The translations under genes were made by a program, and so were the position numbers. Below are positions 63,388 to 64,000 of a stretch of DNA of 64,000 nucleotides, one piece after another (the stretch's first letter is position 1; each line of letters starts with the position of its first letter). Under the pieces are notes generated by a model. That model saw nothing but the letters and a program-made list of their open reading frames with translations, searched no databases and was not told the DNA's origin. The DNA is from Erwinia sp. S63 (GTDB taxonomy: Bacteria; Pseudomonadota; Gammaproteobacteria; Enterobacterales; Enterobacteriaceae): NCBI RefSeq assembly GCF_016625195.1, contig NZ_JACVUP010000002.1:62001-126000 (forward strand), read 5' to 3'.

Positions 63388-64000
63388 ATGACGCAGGTTT
63401 ATAATTTTAGCTCCGGCCCAGCGATGCTGCCGGTAGAAGTGCTCCGTCGTGCAGAACAAGAACTGACAAACTGGCACGGATTAGGCACCTCTGTAATGGA
63501 GATCAGCCATCGCAGTAAAGAGTTTATTGCTGTCGCTGAAGCAGCAGAACAGGATTTTCGCGATCTGCTGAAGATCCCATCGAACTACAAAGTTTTATTC
63601 TGCCATGGTGGCGCGCGCGCGCAGTTCGCGGCTATTCCAGGCAACCTGCTGGGTGATGCTAAATCCGCTGACTATATTGATGGCGGCTACTGGGCACACA
63701 GCGCGATCAAAGAAGCGGAAAAATATTGCACCCCGAACACCATCGACGTCAAAACCACGCTTGACGGTAAACGTGCTTTGTTACCGATGCGTGAATGGCA
63801 GCTCAACGATGATGCTGCTTATGTGCATTTCTGCCCGAATGAAACCATTGATGGCATCGCTATTGATGAAGAGCCTGACTTTGGTGACAAAGTGGTGGTG
63901 GCTGACCTGTCTTCAACCATTATGTCTCGCCCAATCGATGTCAGCCGTTACGGTGTGATCTACGCAGGCGCACAGAAAAACATCGGGCCAGCGGGATTAA
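63388..64000 (+). CDS. serC: Phosphoserine aminotransferase SerC, 5' part
   Basis: The frame is open from the ATG at 63388 to the window edge, giving 204 codons. GAGGGGA lies just upstream. The protein begins [18 protein letters not shown], the canonical SerC start. It shows [38 protein letters not shown] and [13 protein letters not shown], in which the lysine carries PLP. SerC makes phosphoserine from 3-phosphohydroxypyruvate and also acts in pyridoxal phosphate synthesis. In K-12 aroA follows; it would lie outside the window. Confidence 0.96.
   Translation, partial: MTQVYNFSSGPAMLPVEVLRRAEQELTNWHGLGTSVMEISHRSKEFIAVAEAAEQDFRDLLKIPSNYKVLFCHGGARAQFAAIPGNLLGDAKSADYIDGGYWAHSAIKEAEKYCTPNTIDVKTTLDGKRALLPMREWQLNDDAAYVHFCPNETIDGIAIDEEPDFGDKVVVADLSSTIMSRPIDVSRYGVIYAGAQKNIGPAGL

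Overview
The window is chromosomal backbone of an enterobacterium, most likely a member of the Erwiniaceae (Pantoea/Erwinia type). Almost every gene has a clear counterpart in the E. coli K-12 stretch that runs gsi - rimO - dacC - potFGHI - art - poxB - clpSA - cydDC - ftsK - serS - pfl - serC, in the same order and orientation. The assignment to Erwiniaceae is inference from gene content: several K-12 blocks are absent (yliEF, bssR, deoR, hcp-hcr, aqpZ, macAB, the serW tRNA, dmsABC, ycaP) and other genes sit in some of those places. All homology statements rest on recognising protein families by eye, not on a search.

Layout. 1-3.8 kb: glutathione importer gsiABCD (gsiA cut by the window edge). 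3.8-6.2 kb: an accessory pocket with a cluster of palindromic repeats, a chemoreceptor and a DUF4385 gene. 6.2-11.6 kb: rimO, then a second variable stretch (DUF1493, beta-carbonic anhydrase, DUF3313 lipoprotein), the PQQ sugar dehydrogenase yliI and a HAD phosphatase. 11.8-16.3 kb: dacC, two overlapping PAP2 phosphatases, the small RNA rybB with its sigma-E promoter, and ybjL. 16.6-20 kb: ybjM, grxA, ybjC-nfsA-rimK and ybjN. 20.3-26.3 kb: putrescine importer potFGHI, ybjO and rlmC. 26.3-32.3 kb: arginine transport artPIQM and artJ, ybjP, ybjQ-amiD; amiD is followed by extra tandem copies of its own 3' end. 32.3-38 kb: ltaE, poxB, lysO, ybjD. 38-42.6 kb: cspD, clpS-clpA, infA, aat. 42.6-48.2 kb: cydDC, trxB, lrp. 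48.3-56.8 kb: ftsK, lolA-rarA, serS, ycaD. 56.8-64 kb: pflA, focA-pflB, ycaO and the start of serC.

Functional themes. Thiol and redox balance: Gsi imports glutathione, GrxA and TrxB reduce disulfides, and CydDC exports cysteine and glutathione. Amino acid and polyamine transport: Pot, Art and LysO. Cell envelope: DacC, YbjG, AmiD, LolA and RybB. Regulated proteolysis: Aat, ClpS and ClpA form a complete N-degron set within 5 kb. Ribosome and RNA modification: RimO with YcaO (S12), RimK (S6) and RlmC (23S rRNA). Mixed-acid fermentation: FocA, PflB and PflA, with PoxB as the aerobic acetate route.

No phage, insertion sequence, CRISPR array, rRNA or tRNA gene was recognised. I found no convincing undescribed system. 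The best leads are the amiD 3'-end triplication, the repeat cluster at 3.8 kb, the two small variable pockets, the tandem PAP2 pair and several strong unexplained palindromes.
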